64,000 nt of DNA from Chlorokybus atmophyticus (lineage: Eukaryota; Streptophyta; Chlorokybophyceae; Chlorokybales; Chlorokybaceae): the NCBI GenBank assembly GCA_009103225.1, contig RHPI01001116.1:722814-786813 (forward strand). The letters run 5' to 3'. The position numbers were made by a program, and so were the translations under genes. How positions within the stretch are numbered: the stretch's first letter is position 1; every line of letters begins with the position of its first letter. The notes below the pieces were generated by a model. That model had not been told where the DNA came from and searched no databases. It saw only the letters and a list, made by a program, of their open reading frames with translations. Below are positions 12,851 through 24,506 of this stretch, piece after piece.

Positions 12851-13729
12851 CGTCTGCGCATACAGAAATACATGTGTTGCGTGGGCACCTCTCTTGCAAA
12901 AAAGCACAACTATCAGCACGCAACTGGAGCTGTTGCGCTTGCACACATGTTGATGAACTATTTCATAAACCACATGGATGTAAAGGCCCTAGTGCTGCGG
13001 TTCATATGCAAGACTGAATTCGCTGCATGATATTGGTGACAAAACAGCCGAGCTTGAGTGAAGTCAGCTCGGGGGTTATTGCCGCCGCCGCCGCCGCCGG
13101 TGCGCTGACGACAGTGTCGGAAATGGGAATGCGTCGCTGCTCCTGCTGGATATTGCCGTACGATAACGACAGCTTAGACTCGGATGACTAAACCGGTCGC
13201 TGATAATGCTACACCCAATGCCAGTGGCAGTGACAGTCTGCCACGCGGCGGGAGAGGCAGTGGGGGAGGTGTACCGTAGTCTCGCTTCGCTATAATGTGG
13301 CAATTGCCATTTGCTAGTAATACCCTCGACCTTCGATATAGTGCATTGTAGCAAACTTTTATCTTCCTTAATAAGGGGTAGGGGGGCTTTGCTTTGAGTA
13401 AAGGGCTGTGTACGAGTATATACGGTACTCCTTATAAATTAAGAATCAACACAATGCTTACGGTAGGCATTGTGTGTACAGCTCAAAATGAGCAATTATG
13501 AGTATGTACACGACCATTTGTAGGTGTATGTATACGCTTATTGGTAGAAAAACATGTGTTGTCAATGCTTTAATCTTTCCCTATACCCTATGTGCACTAG
13601 GTCCGTAATACGGAGTGAATCTATTCCGGATGAATAGAGTTCAATGACTGGTTACCGAGAAACTTTTTTAGCCGTGGCATGTCCTCAGCGAGTTTCGCTA
13701 TCACGGACTAAACTTGATCACCAGAACAA
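12851..13729. other. Spacer, no gene seen
   Basis: Contains a GCC triplet run at 13081-13098 and otherwise unremarkable, AT-leaning sequence with no exon-like open frames. Confidence 0.6.
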
Positions 13730-13946
13730 TCAACTTGCACGCGTACTAGCGCGTAAAAGAGCCACATAAAGTCCGAGAGGTGAGCTACCCGGCACTGGTT
13801 GTTGCTCCATGGCTCGGTGAAGTCCCGCACGCTGCCGTGCACGTCACGCTTGCGCCAGCCATGAACTTGCTGCCTCCAACGTTGAATCACTTGCGGCGTT
13901 GTTGTTGGCTTTGTTGTCATGCTCTTAATGACACGCGCACACATAT

Positions 13947-13982
<36 letters not shown>

Positions 13983-14280
13983 ACGTACATGCGCGTGCAC
14001 CCACGCACGCAAGTATGCGCACGCCACGCGTGTGCTCACGTACACCTGCACACATTGTGGCACGTACTGTGGCACAAGCAACGAAGAGAAAGCGAATCAA
14101 GTTCTCAGTCGCTTTCAAGGCATTGATTTTAGTCAACAGCAGAAGTCTTGTCAAAATGTTGGTTCCTTGTGTAAACCTGATCCGGACCTCCGAGGAATCC
14201 GCAGTCGCTGAATGAGTGAAGAACGTCTCTCAACTGGGTGCGGCGTGCGCAGTTGCTCCAACTGGCTGCATGCGCGCAAC
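13730..14280 (-). pseudogene. Fragment of the same unrecognised family, copy 3
   Basis: A block near 14210-14250 (RTQLRDVLHSFSDCGFLG, then PDQ and a gtttac donor) lines up with the first exon-like block of copies 1 and 2. A block at 13730-13880 (DVHGSVRDFTEPWSNNQC, then a segment ending ALVRVQVDCSGDQV) lines up with their second block. The later blocks are not found. The intervening DNA holds a CACG/CACA microsatellite (about 13945-13985). This copy is the most diverged and seems truncated. Confidence 0.45.
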
Positions 14281-14467
14281 AACATGTGTAGTGTGGGCAA
14301 CTTAGCAAAAGGTGCAAACGACAGCGCCCTCTTTGCTGTCACTTGCGCTTTACCGGCAGCTTAGCTGTTCTTCTTGCACACTTGCTGAGGTTCCAACTGA
14401 TTGACATGGTAGCCACCACGAGGTCGCGCGCGAGTGTGTGGGGTAGGGTGGAGTGAAAGGGGCCCGG

Positions 14468-14549
14468 NNNNNNNNNNNNNNNNNNNNNNNNNNNNNNNNN
14501 NNNNNNNNNNNNNNNNNNNNNNNNNNNNNNNNNNNNNNNNNNNNNNNNN
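14468..14549. other. Assembly gap (N run)
   Basis: About 82 unknown bases flanked on the left by GGGGCCCGG and on the right by GGGGGCGC. Sequence is lost, so open frames crossing it are not meaningful. Confidence 0.95.
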
Positions 14550-15334
14550 GGGGGCGCATGTGCGTGACTGGTATGATTGTGACGGCAGCTGTAGTTTTCT
14601 TTGCGAGTGTACTTGCTTACATCTAGCGTGGAGACACTATCAGCTGGGGCCAAAGAACTGCTGTAGTATAGTCCATGTCACAAGTTGCACAAGTTGCTCT
14701 TTACAACCATGTTGCCAGCCTCAATACCGTCCCCGCGGCCATAAGTACACGCTCGAAGCATCACCGCAAGCATTGGTGCAAGCGCCATGCGTGGCATTGC
14801 CATCCTCATCCTTGTGGCTTCCTGCAATACACCTTTTCGCCGCTGCCACCGATGTGAACAAGTCACCTATCATGATGACGCAGGTGTGACGAGCCTGAAT
14901 GCTTCTACTTGAGAGTGTAAGCTTCTTGGTGGTCACAGTCACACTTTGGCCGTGGACAAGCACGCGACCACTACTGATTGAAGGCGTTTAGTGTACGGCT
15001 TTGAGCAGAGTCTGCTGCATGCGCAACTTGCTGTAGGTGACCTACAGCATGTCATCGCTTGTACTAGGCCTGAACAACACTACACAAAGAAGAGTTAGAG
15101 CATGAAGTCTCGAAGGCAGGAGCATCGACAACTACCAGTACTGCCACATGAAGTTGACACGTCAGAGACAACTGGTCGAGATCATTGGAAATATTGGAAC
15201 AATGGAAACCAAGTTACAGCACGTACAACAAGTTACAGCACGTTCACACAGAATGTGACAACATTTGGAGCATTCTCAACACTACAAAACAGAGTGCAGT
15301 CCGCTGTTGTGGGGGCCACGCCTGCAACTCTCTC
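14550..15334. other. Intergenic, no gene seen
   Basis: No exon-like frames with splice sites were recognised between the gap and the 3' end of the first MATH-like gene. Confidence 0.5.
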
Positions 15335-17132
15335 TCACTCCTTCTCCGGGATGAGCACAGTCATGTCCACTACTATATCAAGCTCGTCCTCCTTGCTGCG
15401 GCGCTTCGACGCTTGGGGGTCGAGCGGCTTGATGGTGAACAGGTCCACGAGCATGCCCTGCGAGCAGTTCTTGTCGCTGAGGTTGTCGTGAGGAAGCTGG
15501 TACTTGGAACTAAAAGCCGATTGCGAGCAGAATAAGGTGCCGTCCGAGTAATACAGATAGACGGTGTAGTGAACGGCATGCTTGAAAGCGAATTGACTGT
15601 CCAGCCGAATGGAAGCAATCCGCCACGCGCATCGGTCTCTCATGGTGACAGTCTGCTCCGACGTCCAGCGGCAGCTGCTGAGGAAATTGATGGACAGCTT
15701 CCACCCGTGCCCTTCTTTGTCGATGAAGTCGTCCCAGAGTGACCCCGCGGAAAGCACCGGCTGCTGCGGATGAAACAGCATGCTATACGGGGCCAGCGTC
15801 CAGCTGTGCTTGTGCTGGTAAACGCGCATCTGGGTGCCTGAAACGGAGTCGGGCATCTGCAACAATCGACACGCACGTTTTTCAGAGAAAAAGTTTTCCG
15901 CAAAGCAAGCCTGTATGTGCGTTACCAAGCATGTGCATGTGATGGCACTCATATCACAGAGGCTCCGTCAAGGTACGCTTGACATGTGTGTGCTGGTGAC
16001 AATCTACCACATGGTAGGTTGCAAGTCAACAGGACTGTGCATGCACTTGAAGCTCTATGCACTGTACATTTGGTACATGGTACACCGGTTACTGCGACAA
16101 CATGATGGCAATCAGCCCAAGTAAAGCCTACAGCTGGGCACGCGGTGACAGTTGTGTGTTCCGGCTCAATGACTCATTGCGACTATCTGCTGGGTACAGA
16201 CCAGCTTATAGATGAACGTCCGTACCCAGTACAACTGATGTGCCGTCTGCTAAACAACTGCTTTTCAACCGCATACTCAAGCTGTTGACCTTGAGGAACA
16301 CTGAACTTGCTTCCATTGCAAACTGCTGAACATGACACCACTGGCAATCACCTCAGCCACTGACAGGTTGTACGCTGGTGTTTTTGCATACGCAGTTGAG
16401 CCATTGTGCAGCATGAAGTTGGGCAGTACAGCTGCAAGTGGCTCGCACTGCTTTGGTGGCACCAAAGCGCAGTGTTTTCTGCCCTCTCAATTAAGACCTA
16501 TATTCTGGGTAGTCTGACCATCCAGCACCAATGCAAAATGACCAACGCTATGTTCACAAACGTGGTTCTGTTGTTGCAAAGCGGGCTTCAAGGCTAGCAT
16601 GGCGCACTGGTGGCGGAGGTATATGACATTGTTTGCATGCAAGCCGCTCTGAACAGCGCTGAGGGGGCAGAGCAGACAGCTGACAACCAGTTGTTCATAC
16701 GCTAAGCAGGAAACTTCTCGCATGCTGTCACAGCAAACTTTTATTATGAGCTGTGCGGGCCCTGCCAGTGCTCCACCCTGGCAGCTGGGCACTGTGACGA
16801 GTCAGCTGCTAGCTGCCAGTACTCAAACGAGAAGCAATCTGATGCCACGAATGCCACTGACTGCACATTCAGATGTACTGACAACTCACAGCCGTCTTCG
16901 CCAACCATATCATCAGCAGCCGCATAAGCAACAACTGTTGTCTGGGACCTACCGGTGGAGGAGGTGTTGCCGGGGATGCCAAGCTGCGGGAAGTCATGGT
17001 ATGACCCTCCATCTTCTGCTCCTCAGGAGACTGAAGCTGCGGGGACTCGACATAGCCTCCTGGCAAATTCGAAGCCTCCGGGTCCTCCGGGAAGGCCTCC
17101 TCCTCCTCGTCGCCGCTACCGCCAGAATGCAT
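15335..17132 (-). CDS. MATH/TRAF-like domain protein A
   Basis: Two exons: 17132-16953 (60 codons, ending at a gtaggt donor, phase 0) and 15856-15335, joined over a 1.1-kb intron whose acceptor is ttgcag. The product is 233 residues. The first exon gives an acidic, proline/serine-rich leader. The second gives a ~170-residue domain with HSWTLAPYSMLF, a W-x-L-S-I strand (GWKLSINFLSSC), WRIASIRL, HYTVYLYYSDGTLF and a final DELDIVVDMTVL strand. This order resembles the MATH (meprin and TRAF homology) beta-sandwich, which binds short peptides in TRAFs and BTB adaptors. No BTB, RING or protease domain is attached. The family call is from pattern only. The protein is closely related to the two plus-strand genes at 17515 and 22047. 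An alternative upstream ATG at 17168 would add 12 residues. Confidence 0.6.
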
Positions 17133-17514
17133 GGCGAAGTGCGGGCAATGTGACTCAGTCGGCAGCACCCAGCGTCACGCTTGGCTTATGTAGCTCGAGT
17201 GACGCATCTCGCAAGTGACGGATCTTTAACGTGATGCGTCATGCTGTGCCTTGTCACTTGCCTTGCCACGCAGAGCTCTCAGCTTGCTCTTAGCTTGCTT
17301 GCGTGCTTGGCGCTGGTTGCGGGAGCTGCGGCGGTGGTCGTGCCGGCGGCGGTGGAGAGACTGAAGTGAGCCCTGCGATTGTAGAGCAGTCGTTGTTGGC
17401 CAAGATGTTCGCTATTTGGTCTCCTATTTGACGGAGGGTACAAATAGGTGGCTCTGTGGTGAACAAACAAAGCAGCCACGCCTGCTACAGTGGTGGTAAG
17501 CTTAACAAGTAACC
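17133..17514. promoter_or_regulatory. Divergent promoter region of MATH-like A and B
   Basis: About 380 bp separate the proposed start codons of two head-to-head paralogues. It should hold both promoters if exon 1 of gene B is right. No TATA or initiator element could be assigned with confidence. Confidence 0.3.
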
Positions 17515-19762
17515 ATGAACCGGAAGGAAGCAGAGGGGAATGCTGTTGCCAATCTGCTGCTTGGTTACCATCTATCAGAGCGTTCATGCAAAGACAGTCG
17601 TGAGTTCACAATCGTAAGCTTAGCAGTTGCCAGTTTTTTCCTAGAAAAGGCAGCGCTATTGAGTGACCAGCTGCGTGTATGCTCACCTTGTGGGTTTCTA
17701 ATAGCCACGTCGTGTCCAGCCGGCGAACAGGTTCTAACTTGCTGAGCGTGCCTGCGAAAAGTATTGCATAAGCACTAGCGGGTGCCAACTTTTGTGCCAT
17801 GCATGCAGTGCATTACGGTAACAAATACTACTTGTCACGTATTACCGGGTGCTAGTCGCATGCGTGCTGGTTGTAACGGAATGCGCATGTGGTCTCATGC
17901 AGTGTGCTGAAGCATTCAGGGTACTAATCTCTTAACATCGTACAACACTGCAGGCGGCAACTGGAAGCATTGTGATTGCTGAACTTTGCAAAGTACCATG
18001 ATGGAGACCGAGCAGCAAGCAAGCAGGAACCCGGGATCCCCACTCCGCACCCTCTTGTGAGCGGTATCTTGAACACATGCACACAGGCTGACGTGCTTGC
18101 AGCATGTTGACTTTCCCATGAAGTCGTACAGTATGCATGCAACACATCATGATGGCACTATAGCCTGCAGCTACATGCTAGTGGTACCACTATGCCATCA
18201 TGAATCAGCATTATGATATGGCCCGGGTCCATGCAGAACTGCTGAAACTGGTACACTACAGTGCAATGCACAAGCCATCGCACGTCAGATGGCGTGCGCA
18301 TACCGCATGCGCAAGCGTATGGTGTGCCTGGTCACCACTGGGTCACCACTGGGACATGATGCACACGGTGTGGCCAACTGAGTGACACATGCCATACGCA
18401 TCACACAATGCGCAGTGCATGTAGCATGTATGGCCTGCATGCAAGCTACATATGTCACATATGTACACTGCGGTAGTTTTCATGCAGGTCAGTAAGATGC
18501 CAGCGCATGCTGTTCTATCCAAACACCCTGGCAGTGCATTCAACATACTCGTATGGTGTATCAGGATGGAGAGCGTACACTCGGAAACGTGGACCATCCG
18601 CCCATACAGCAAGCTGTTGAGAGAAAGAGAGCTCACCCTCAGCCAGGGCAGGATCAGCAGTCCTCCGTTTAGAGCTCCGGGAGGCCCTTGGCAGGTGGTT
18701 GTTGTCCTTTCCCTTGTGTAGTGTCGAGCAGAATGGTCATGCATTAGCAGGCAGCATCATTGCATGCAAAACGTTGCATTCACACTGTGGTGTCAAGCAA
18801 GCGCTCAACTTTACACTATCCAGCACGTAATGATGTCAGCGGTAGCGACTTGACTGAGTTCTCCGTCTGTGGCATAACTTTGTCGGCGCTGAGCTACCGT
18901 CGTGCATGATCAGAGCAATTGTGTCGTGTGTTAACTTTGCTCTGGTTTGGTTGGAAGATGACTTTGCAGCTGGACAGCAACGGCTGCACGCCGGCAATGC
19001 ATCCGCGCTGCAGGTGATAGAGCTGTCCGTGCATGATCTGTCAGGATCACTGCCGGCATTAGCAACTGTCTCTCCTTGTTGGTTTTGCTTGTTTTCTTGC
19101 ACTGCAACCATGAAATTCTTGGACCCTGCACAATACCGTATTGCGCAGTACGCGATACAACTACTCAGTCAGTACTTAAGTGAAAAACAAAAGTACTTAA
19201 GTGCAACTTTGCACCGCGGCGCGCGATTGCTGGTTGGTGCGATGTGTCTTTACTCATGTGCATGAATCACAGGTCCACATGGCGGTTTGCATACTTTCAG
19301 CTCGTCCGGCCAGTCAGAGAGGATCTCATGCCCGCCATTGTCCATTACACCCTGAAGATCACTTACCCGGATGGCAAGGTGGTCTCTTCCGACACCTCCT
19401 TCAAAGGTGCTGGCGGCTACACGTAAGCACGCCAACATCTTCCAAACACATCACACGTACCCACTGTTCGTACATGCATTGAAGCTCACCAGACTGTGGC
19501 CTTGAGCTACGCACAGCTGTTATGATCATCACATAAACAGTATGTAAACTAGAAGTTTTTGGTGCACAGGTACTTGCCATCAACAAGCTGGTTTGGCATG
19601 GCGCCGAAGACGGAGCGTGCGCAGGTGGCGGGGCTGATGGTCGACTTGCTGTACCCGCCGGACCACATGCACTCGGGGTACGCGATATCTAGCGGGGCCG
19701 GCTTGGGGATGAGAGGGGCGGACGAGTTGCTTGTGACTGTGGACATGAAGGTGTTGCTTTAG
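17515..19762 (+). CDS. MATH/TRAF-like domain protein B
   Basis: Proposed exons: 17515-17613 (tentative), 18488-18694, 18958-19013, 19273-19422, 19570-19762. All phases agree and the product is 234 residues, matching paralogues A (233) and C (235). Aligned landmarks are SETWTIRPYSKLL, the PWQ-MTLQL strand spanning intron 2, STWRFAYFQL (C has STWRLAHIQL), HYTLKITYPDG, and the closing DELLVTVDMKVLL. The first exon has no sequence similarity to the leaders of A or C; it was chosen because it starts with ATG and ends in phase 0 at a good gtaagc donor. The segment corresponding to the WDDFxDExG motif of A and C is diverged here. Three extra introns interrupt the domain. Function unknown beyond the suspected peptide-binding fold. 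Confidence 0.55.
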
Positions 19763-22046
19763 CAGGGCATGCACGCATCTGTCTTGTGCACACTTCTCTT
19801 GAAGCTTCGACTCCCATTATAGAAGTGGGCACTTAAGGCAGATGGGTGTCAAAGCTTTGACTCCCATCAGTGAACTGTGTACATACTTTTTACTTGTACT
19901 GCCTGTTTAACACAGCACAGCACTGTTGGGGCATATCTGGATGCCGGGTTGATAATGCACGATGGCAGCAGGCATGTGTTTGTTCAATCGCATGCACTGG
20001 CCAAAACCACTCGCAATCAATCACGACGCAGTTGCACCGCATGTGGCAGCCTACATTTGGGCCTCAGTGGGCCAGCATTTCTTGAAGGACTTAAGAACCA
20101 TTAAAAGGCGGCATAATTATTGACAAACCCCTATTATTGTAAGAATGCGACATTGGCATTGTCACGTTCTTGAATACATACCCCTCTCGTATTTTCTGTA
20201 CAATGTGGAGCTGGCCTAGGCTGCTTGCCAGTACACGGACCTAGTTGTACACAATATCCGCATTATGAATATAATGCATTTTTGCAAAACTTTGAAGGTT
20301 GCAGCACAGGCCTCAGTTGAGGCCTGCGCTACAACCTGGCATAAGCTACGGTTGCAGCCGTAGAACATGACGCATGCACACAAGTAAGGTCGTTGTGGAC
20401 GCTCGACACCAGCGTACTAATGCATCATATCTGCAGTGCGCCACCGTTTTAAGCGAGTCTGAACAGAAACAGGTTGCACCGCTGTATACTAAGCATACAC
20501 AAATAGCAGTGTGCATATCCTGCGCTGGACTCCAGCGAGGTGCCATGTGGGTGCCGCGGTGTGCGCAAAGCCTCAGCAACATAAAGTATCGACAATGTCG
20601 GCTTCATGCTGTCTAATGTAACTTGCGGGCGCCTTTCAGTTTTCAGTTGGTGAATAAGGTAGGGAGCTCGAATACTGCACACTGTATCCTGCAACGTTCT
20701 TTCGTTATTACAACTGCAAATGCTTACTGCAAAATCTGCAAGTCCTAGCACAATCAAAGCAACAATCCACCTGTCACTTGAAATGTTCACATCCAAGTAC
20801 AGCACTCATAGCACAGGACTCCTCCAGCGTGTGACACATAGGTGTATTGGCTGCTAGTAGTAGCTCATGGCTGTGAGGTACGCTCAAACAGAGGCTCCCT
20901 CCTCCAGCCTCCCTCCTCCAGCTTGAGCAACGGCATTCACCGCCACAGACGATAGGGTGGAGCTGACAGACGATTGGGTGTTGGCTGCTGCTTGAGGCTG
21001 CGTGTGCATGCAGCACAAGCAAGGCTGAGGAACGTGCACCAGGTGTTCCCAATACCAGATGATGGAGTATCCAGCTGTCGTGCACATAGAACGGTCCTGT
21101 TATGCCATGCACGGTGCAGTGCTCACATGCCTGCCTATGTCCATATATGGGTATAGACTTCAAAGGCAATATGTCAAGTCAAATGCTACATATTGAACCA
21201 GTTGTGCAAATTGATACTGAACAAGCTTAAGCCGTTGAGCAAGGGCAGTGGTGCGGGTTGTTTCAGTCAGCAAGTACATTTGGCATCTCATCTCTATATC
21301 ATCTGCCAGGCGACAAGATGTGTCACAGTGATTGTGTGTTGCGGATACACACGGCTGCTAAGCTTGGTGAGTCAAAAGTCACAAGGTCTGTGGTCACAGC
21401 TGAGCATGCTTGCATGCACCGTGCGCTGCTTGCCTGTAAATAGAGCGACATACCAGCCATGAAGTGACTACGAATAGCCATGCTGGGCAAGAGCCCCAGG
21501 CCATCAACTCTGCTCAGCACGCTCACCAGCACACAAAGCGCAGGCGGCAGCCCTATCGTCTTCGAGACATGGAATGAGTGAACATCACAGGCGCAGGCGC
21601 TCGTTCCCTCCGCCAAGCAAGCCAGCAATCCCGCAGGAAGCTGACAAGCACCCAAGCAAAAGCAAATGGCACACAAGCAAACAAACCAGCAAGACAAACA
21701 AGCAAGCATGCAATGAACCATGCATGCATGGTTGAAATGGGGCGAATCCCCGTCACACAGTCAGGTCCTGCTACCGTACTTGTGACAGTGCCTCATTGCT
21801 GATTGTTGCCATGAAGGCAACCAAGCAACCAAGCAATAACCAAGCGATCAACAATCAGGCAAGCACTGATTCAAGCAAACCTTTGCCAGAATCTGCCTGT
21901 TGCTTCCGCTGCTTAAAAGCGGCTTGCCAGCTGGCGCAGCGTCACGCATCACGCTGTCTTGCATCATCAGTACGGACAAGCGCGTTACGGTCAAGCCTTT
22001 ATGGCTCTCAGCGTGACGCTGGTTTTGCCATTGTGCTCCCGCTGCC
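19763..22046. other. Intergenic with hairpins, no gene seen
   Basis: No exon-like frames were recognised. It contains a duplicated AGCTT-GACTCCCAT word near 19803 and 19855 and a strong inverted repeat at 20297-20336. Confidence 0.5.
20297..20336. repeat. Inverted repeat (hairpin), 17/19 pairs
   Basis: Arms 20297-20315 and 20318-20336 pair at 17 of 19 positions around a two-base loop; the core CAGGCCTCA/TGAGGCCTG is perfect. A second small palindrome (CTACGG...CCGTAG) follows at 20346-20363. Confidence 0.6.
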
Positions 22047-23630
22047 ATGCAGGGCGGCGGGTTGGGCGGCGGCGGGGTCCGCAAGGACGCCGCCTCCACA
22101 GCCACGGAGGCTCTCAGCAAGCTCAACCTGGACGTCGGTGTGGCGGACGTCAAGTCCCCGACCTTGCACCGCTCGCCCGTTCAGCATGCGGAAGCCAGCA
22201 CGCTCAGGTCCCCAGCGGTAAGCCCCGTGGAGGTCTCTGCACGGGTGGGATTGATCCTCTCTCTGCATGCGGGTGGATTGCCAGTCTGTGCATTGGTCTA
22301 ATTGCTAACGCTTGAGGAGAACACTGTGCGTTGCTTGAGCGCTTATGCATGTCGCCAAACGCTTGCCTCCGAGTGTGGTTGCGTGAAAGAGCAGTACAAG
22401 TTGCAGTTATACTCTACCAGCGGTCCAGCCGCTGGTCGTTTGCATGCACCCTCAGCAATGAGCGCGCACAATTGCCGCATGCAAGCTTACATGAATACAG
22501 TTCCGTTGTGGACGTAAAGGCGTTCGTCGGTGTGTAGCAGCAGCACTGCGACAGCCAATCGACATCGTTGCACAGCTGCCAGCTGGCATTTTGCTCGTGC
22601 TTGCGGCCAACGGTTGATGATCGTGACATGGTTGCTATAATGAAAGGGTACCCTCTCAAATAAACTTCTACATGCATACCACATGCCTGGCATGGCATGC
22701 TCCCTGCCGGCAGCTGGCACATGCCTGGCTGCTATGCCTGCATGCTCAGCAGGCTGGCGTCAGCTGACGTGATGGATTCCAGCTACCAGGCTGCCCGTGT
22801 GCTTGCACCGCACAAGCATCCATTTTGCCAAGTGTTACCAACACATGGCAACATGGTGCTAGTAGTGAAAAAGGCAGGCTACTCAGTAAGTTGACTCAGT
22901 CGATAGAAGTGCTCAGTGGCTGCCATACCCCACCCGTTACAAACCATGTGAAGGAGGAGGCAATGTGCACGGCCTGCACAGCTGAGCTTGCAACTGCACC
23001 ATCTGTTGCCTGTAATGCATGTTGGCTAGAAGGCAACCTGAAGCAGAAACAGGTCCCAACAACGAGACTGATTGTGTGCTTGTGCTGTGACAGATGGTGC
23101 ACTCCACTTCGTCCAGCTCCACCAGGTTCAGGGTGTACACCCACACGCATGTGTGGACGATCAGCCCATACAGCGAGCTTCTGAAGGCGCAGCAGCCGCT
23201 GCTGAGCAAAGGGGAGGTGTGGGACGACTTCATGGACGAGCACGGCCACCGCTGGAAGCTCTCCATCAGCTTCCTCAGCAGCTGCCGCTCGGGGGGTATA
23301 TTTTCATCAACCATCTCGAGAGACCGCAGCACGTGGCGACTGGCTCACATTCAGCTTCACAGCCACGCTGAAGCAGCAAAGTATCTTGTCCACTACAATG
23401 TCACACTCAGACTCCCTGATGGCAGCAGCTATTTGTCTGAGGCTGCCTTTAGCCAGGCTGCCAGCAAGCTACCCCCCAAACACTTTGATTCGCGCAGCGT
23501 GTGCGGCTTCCTTGTGGAGTTGTCCTCACTCGTGCAATGTAACCCAAACGCGCTGCATGCGAGAGACGAGCTCACTGTCAAAGTCGACATGACGGTGCTG
23601 TATCCCACCAGGGACATCTCACGCGGGTGA
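22047..23630 (+). CDS. MATH/TRAF-like domain protein C
   Basis: Two exons, 22047-22217 (57 codons, gtaagc donor, phase 0) and 23094-23630 (gacag acceptor), give 235 residues. The leader is glycine-rich at its start (MQGGGLGGGGVRK) and low in hydrophobic residues, so it is probably disordered rather than a signal peptide. The domain shows HVWTISPYSELL, EVWDDFMDEHGHRWKLSISF, STWRLAHIQL, HYNVTLRLPDGSSY and DELTVKVDMTVLYP. The single intron sits at the same place and phase as in paralogue A. Whether this is truly a MATH domain needs a profile search; the strand pattern and length fit, but the key hydrophobic pocket residues cannot be judged by eye. Confidence 0.6.
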
Positions 23631-24506
23631 CTCCGGTGTGAGAGCGAGTTGAACCCTGTCATCGTTGTTGTTCGAAGTTGGTGTACTCTGTGGAGACACG
23701 TTGCTGCTGTGTTGGGTTGTGCGCGTGATCGTGGAGAGTGTGGCCATAATGTGAGCTGGTATTGCTTGAGGCTGGCTGCTTATGCACAGTGTAGACCGGT
23801 TGTTGGAGTAGTAGCTCTGTCGGGTAAGACGTGATGTGTCTCTGCGCACCGTCACATTGTGGCATGCGTGCATGGTTTGCATGCATCTGATCAATTGCAC
23901 TCTCTGCACATTCGTGTGAATGCTGGTTTCACAAACACGCGCATGTGCTTTCAACATTACATGTGCGTGCAAGTGACGATCATCATGATGCTGTTGAACT
24001 TGAAGCTGGTGGACAACAGCTGCGTGCATCATGCTTCAGACAAATGCATCATGTTGCATTACATTCAAGGATTGACGTGCCCTTCTGTGCTGCTAAACGC
24101 AGGTAGCTCTTGTAAACTTATGCAGTGATCAGCAGTACTGACGCTTGTGTGGTACTTGTCATGGTTGCTTCACTTGAGTCAGTCAGTCAGTCATTCATTA
24201 CCACCCAGCGCACTGCCTGTGCGAATTTGCAAAACAGAAGCACAAGTCTGGGTTTTTGGCAACAAGACTCTTGCTGGTCCATCGGTCATACAGACGTTGT
24301 GAATATGTAGCAGACACTTGGCGCATGCATAACTGTGCGTCTTCCCCGATGGCATTGTCGCTGTCGTCGGCGGCGGCGGCAGCAGCGTCGTCGTCGCTGT
24401 TAGCATCCGCCGCCTTGCCGAGGTCGGCTGCCCGGCCGTCCTCGCGGCTGCAAGCCCACCGAGCCCGCCGGCGGCGAGGCAGCGGCCGCCCGCCGGCGGC
24501 ATCCCC
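23631..24506. other. Intergenic / 5' region of the PEBP gene
   Basis: No separate gene was recognised. From 24349 an open frame rich in Ala, Ser and Arg runs into the PEBP first exon in a different frame (see findings). Confidence 0.5.
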
